This document shows, piece after piece, positions 63,951 to 64,000 of a DNA stretch of 64,000 nt; positions within the stretch are counted from its first letter, which is position 1; each line of letters opens with the position of its first letter. The translations under genes and the position numbers were made by a program. This DNA comes from Pedobacter metabolipauper (GTDB lineage Bacteria > Bacteroidota > Bacteroidia > Sphingobacteriales > Sphingobacteriaceae), in the NCBI RefSeq assembly GCF_004362715.1, contig NZ_SNYC01000004.1:620001-684000 (forward strand), written 5' to 3'. The notes beneath the pieces are model-generated. The model made no database searches, had not been told where the DNA came from, and worked only from the letters and a program-made list of their open reading frames with translations.

Positions 63951-64000
63951 CAGAGAAAATTCGATAATTAAGAAAATAGAATCAACAAAAAAGGGAGCAT

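Overview
The window reads as a chromosomal segment from a Bacteroidota member of the Sphingobacteriaceae, most likely Pedobacter or a close relative. The evidence is the moderate AT content, the near absence of Shine-Dalgarno sequences, several -7 elements of the form TAnnTTTG, an exbB-exbD-exbD-tonB cluster, HmuY-type lipoproteins, a CarboxypepD_reg-TonB receptor, a short NuoG, and LytS/LytTR regulation. Nearly all genes are intact. I see no rRNA, tRNA, CRISPR array, prophage or insertion sequence.

Layout. (1) 1-7955: an ABC-type tripartite efflux operon (adaptor, TolC-like channel, MacB-like ATPase, two FtsX-type permeases) followed by its sigma-54-type response regulator and histidine kinase. 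(2) 8005-14602: an SGNH hydrolase, a small exported protein, and a redox group made of the flavin transferase ApbE, a PepSY membrane flavoreductase, a DUF2271 protein and a secreted ankyrin protein. (3) 14863-16173: the Na+/H+ antiporter nhaA. (4) 16235-26841: a heme-acquisition locus with an AraC-type regulator, hmuVUT, a TonB receptor, two HmuY-like lipoproteins, two Ig-like lipoproteins and a heme oxygenase. A divergent control region carries three TTGCATAC boxes at an exact 21-bp period plus one inverted copy. (5) 26975-28775: a LytS/LytTR pair. (6) 28864-35658: a B12-dependent ribonucleotide reductase, a decayed pseudogene, a sulfatase, a small conserved protein and a solo ExbD. (7) 35870-40334: metK behind a probable SAM-II riboswitch, a lipid kinase, a SUI1-domain protein and pckA. 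(8) 40622-46566: exbB, two exbD genes, tonB, a PstS-like lipoprotein and a TPR protein. (9) 46644-59500: the complete 14-gene nuoA-N operon. (10) 59546-63950: DedA, pyrophosphatase, a CorC-like protein, RsmE, a DUF4159 protein and a biotin carrier protein.

How the parts fit: Complex I and the ExbB/ExbD/TonB motor would generate and spend the proton gradient. The motor would power the heme receptor. Heme would then pass through HmuTUV and be opened by heme oxygenase to release iron. The ApbE/PepSY/DUF2271 group looks like an extracytoplasmic electron-transfer path that may reduce iron or another periplasmic acceptor.

The observations most worth checking are the 21-bp operator array, the putative flavinylated DUF2271 electron conduit, the SAM-II element with an inserted hairpin before metK, the terminator-like hairpin between nuoA and nuoB, and the multiply broken gene at 31737-32633. 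All functional calls rest on reading motifs and context; no database search was run.
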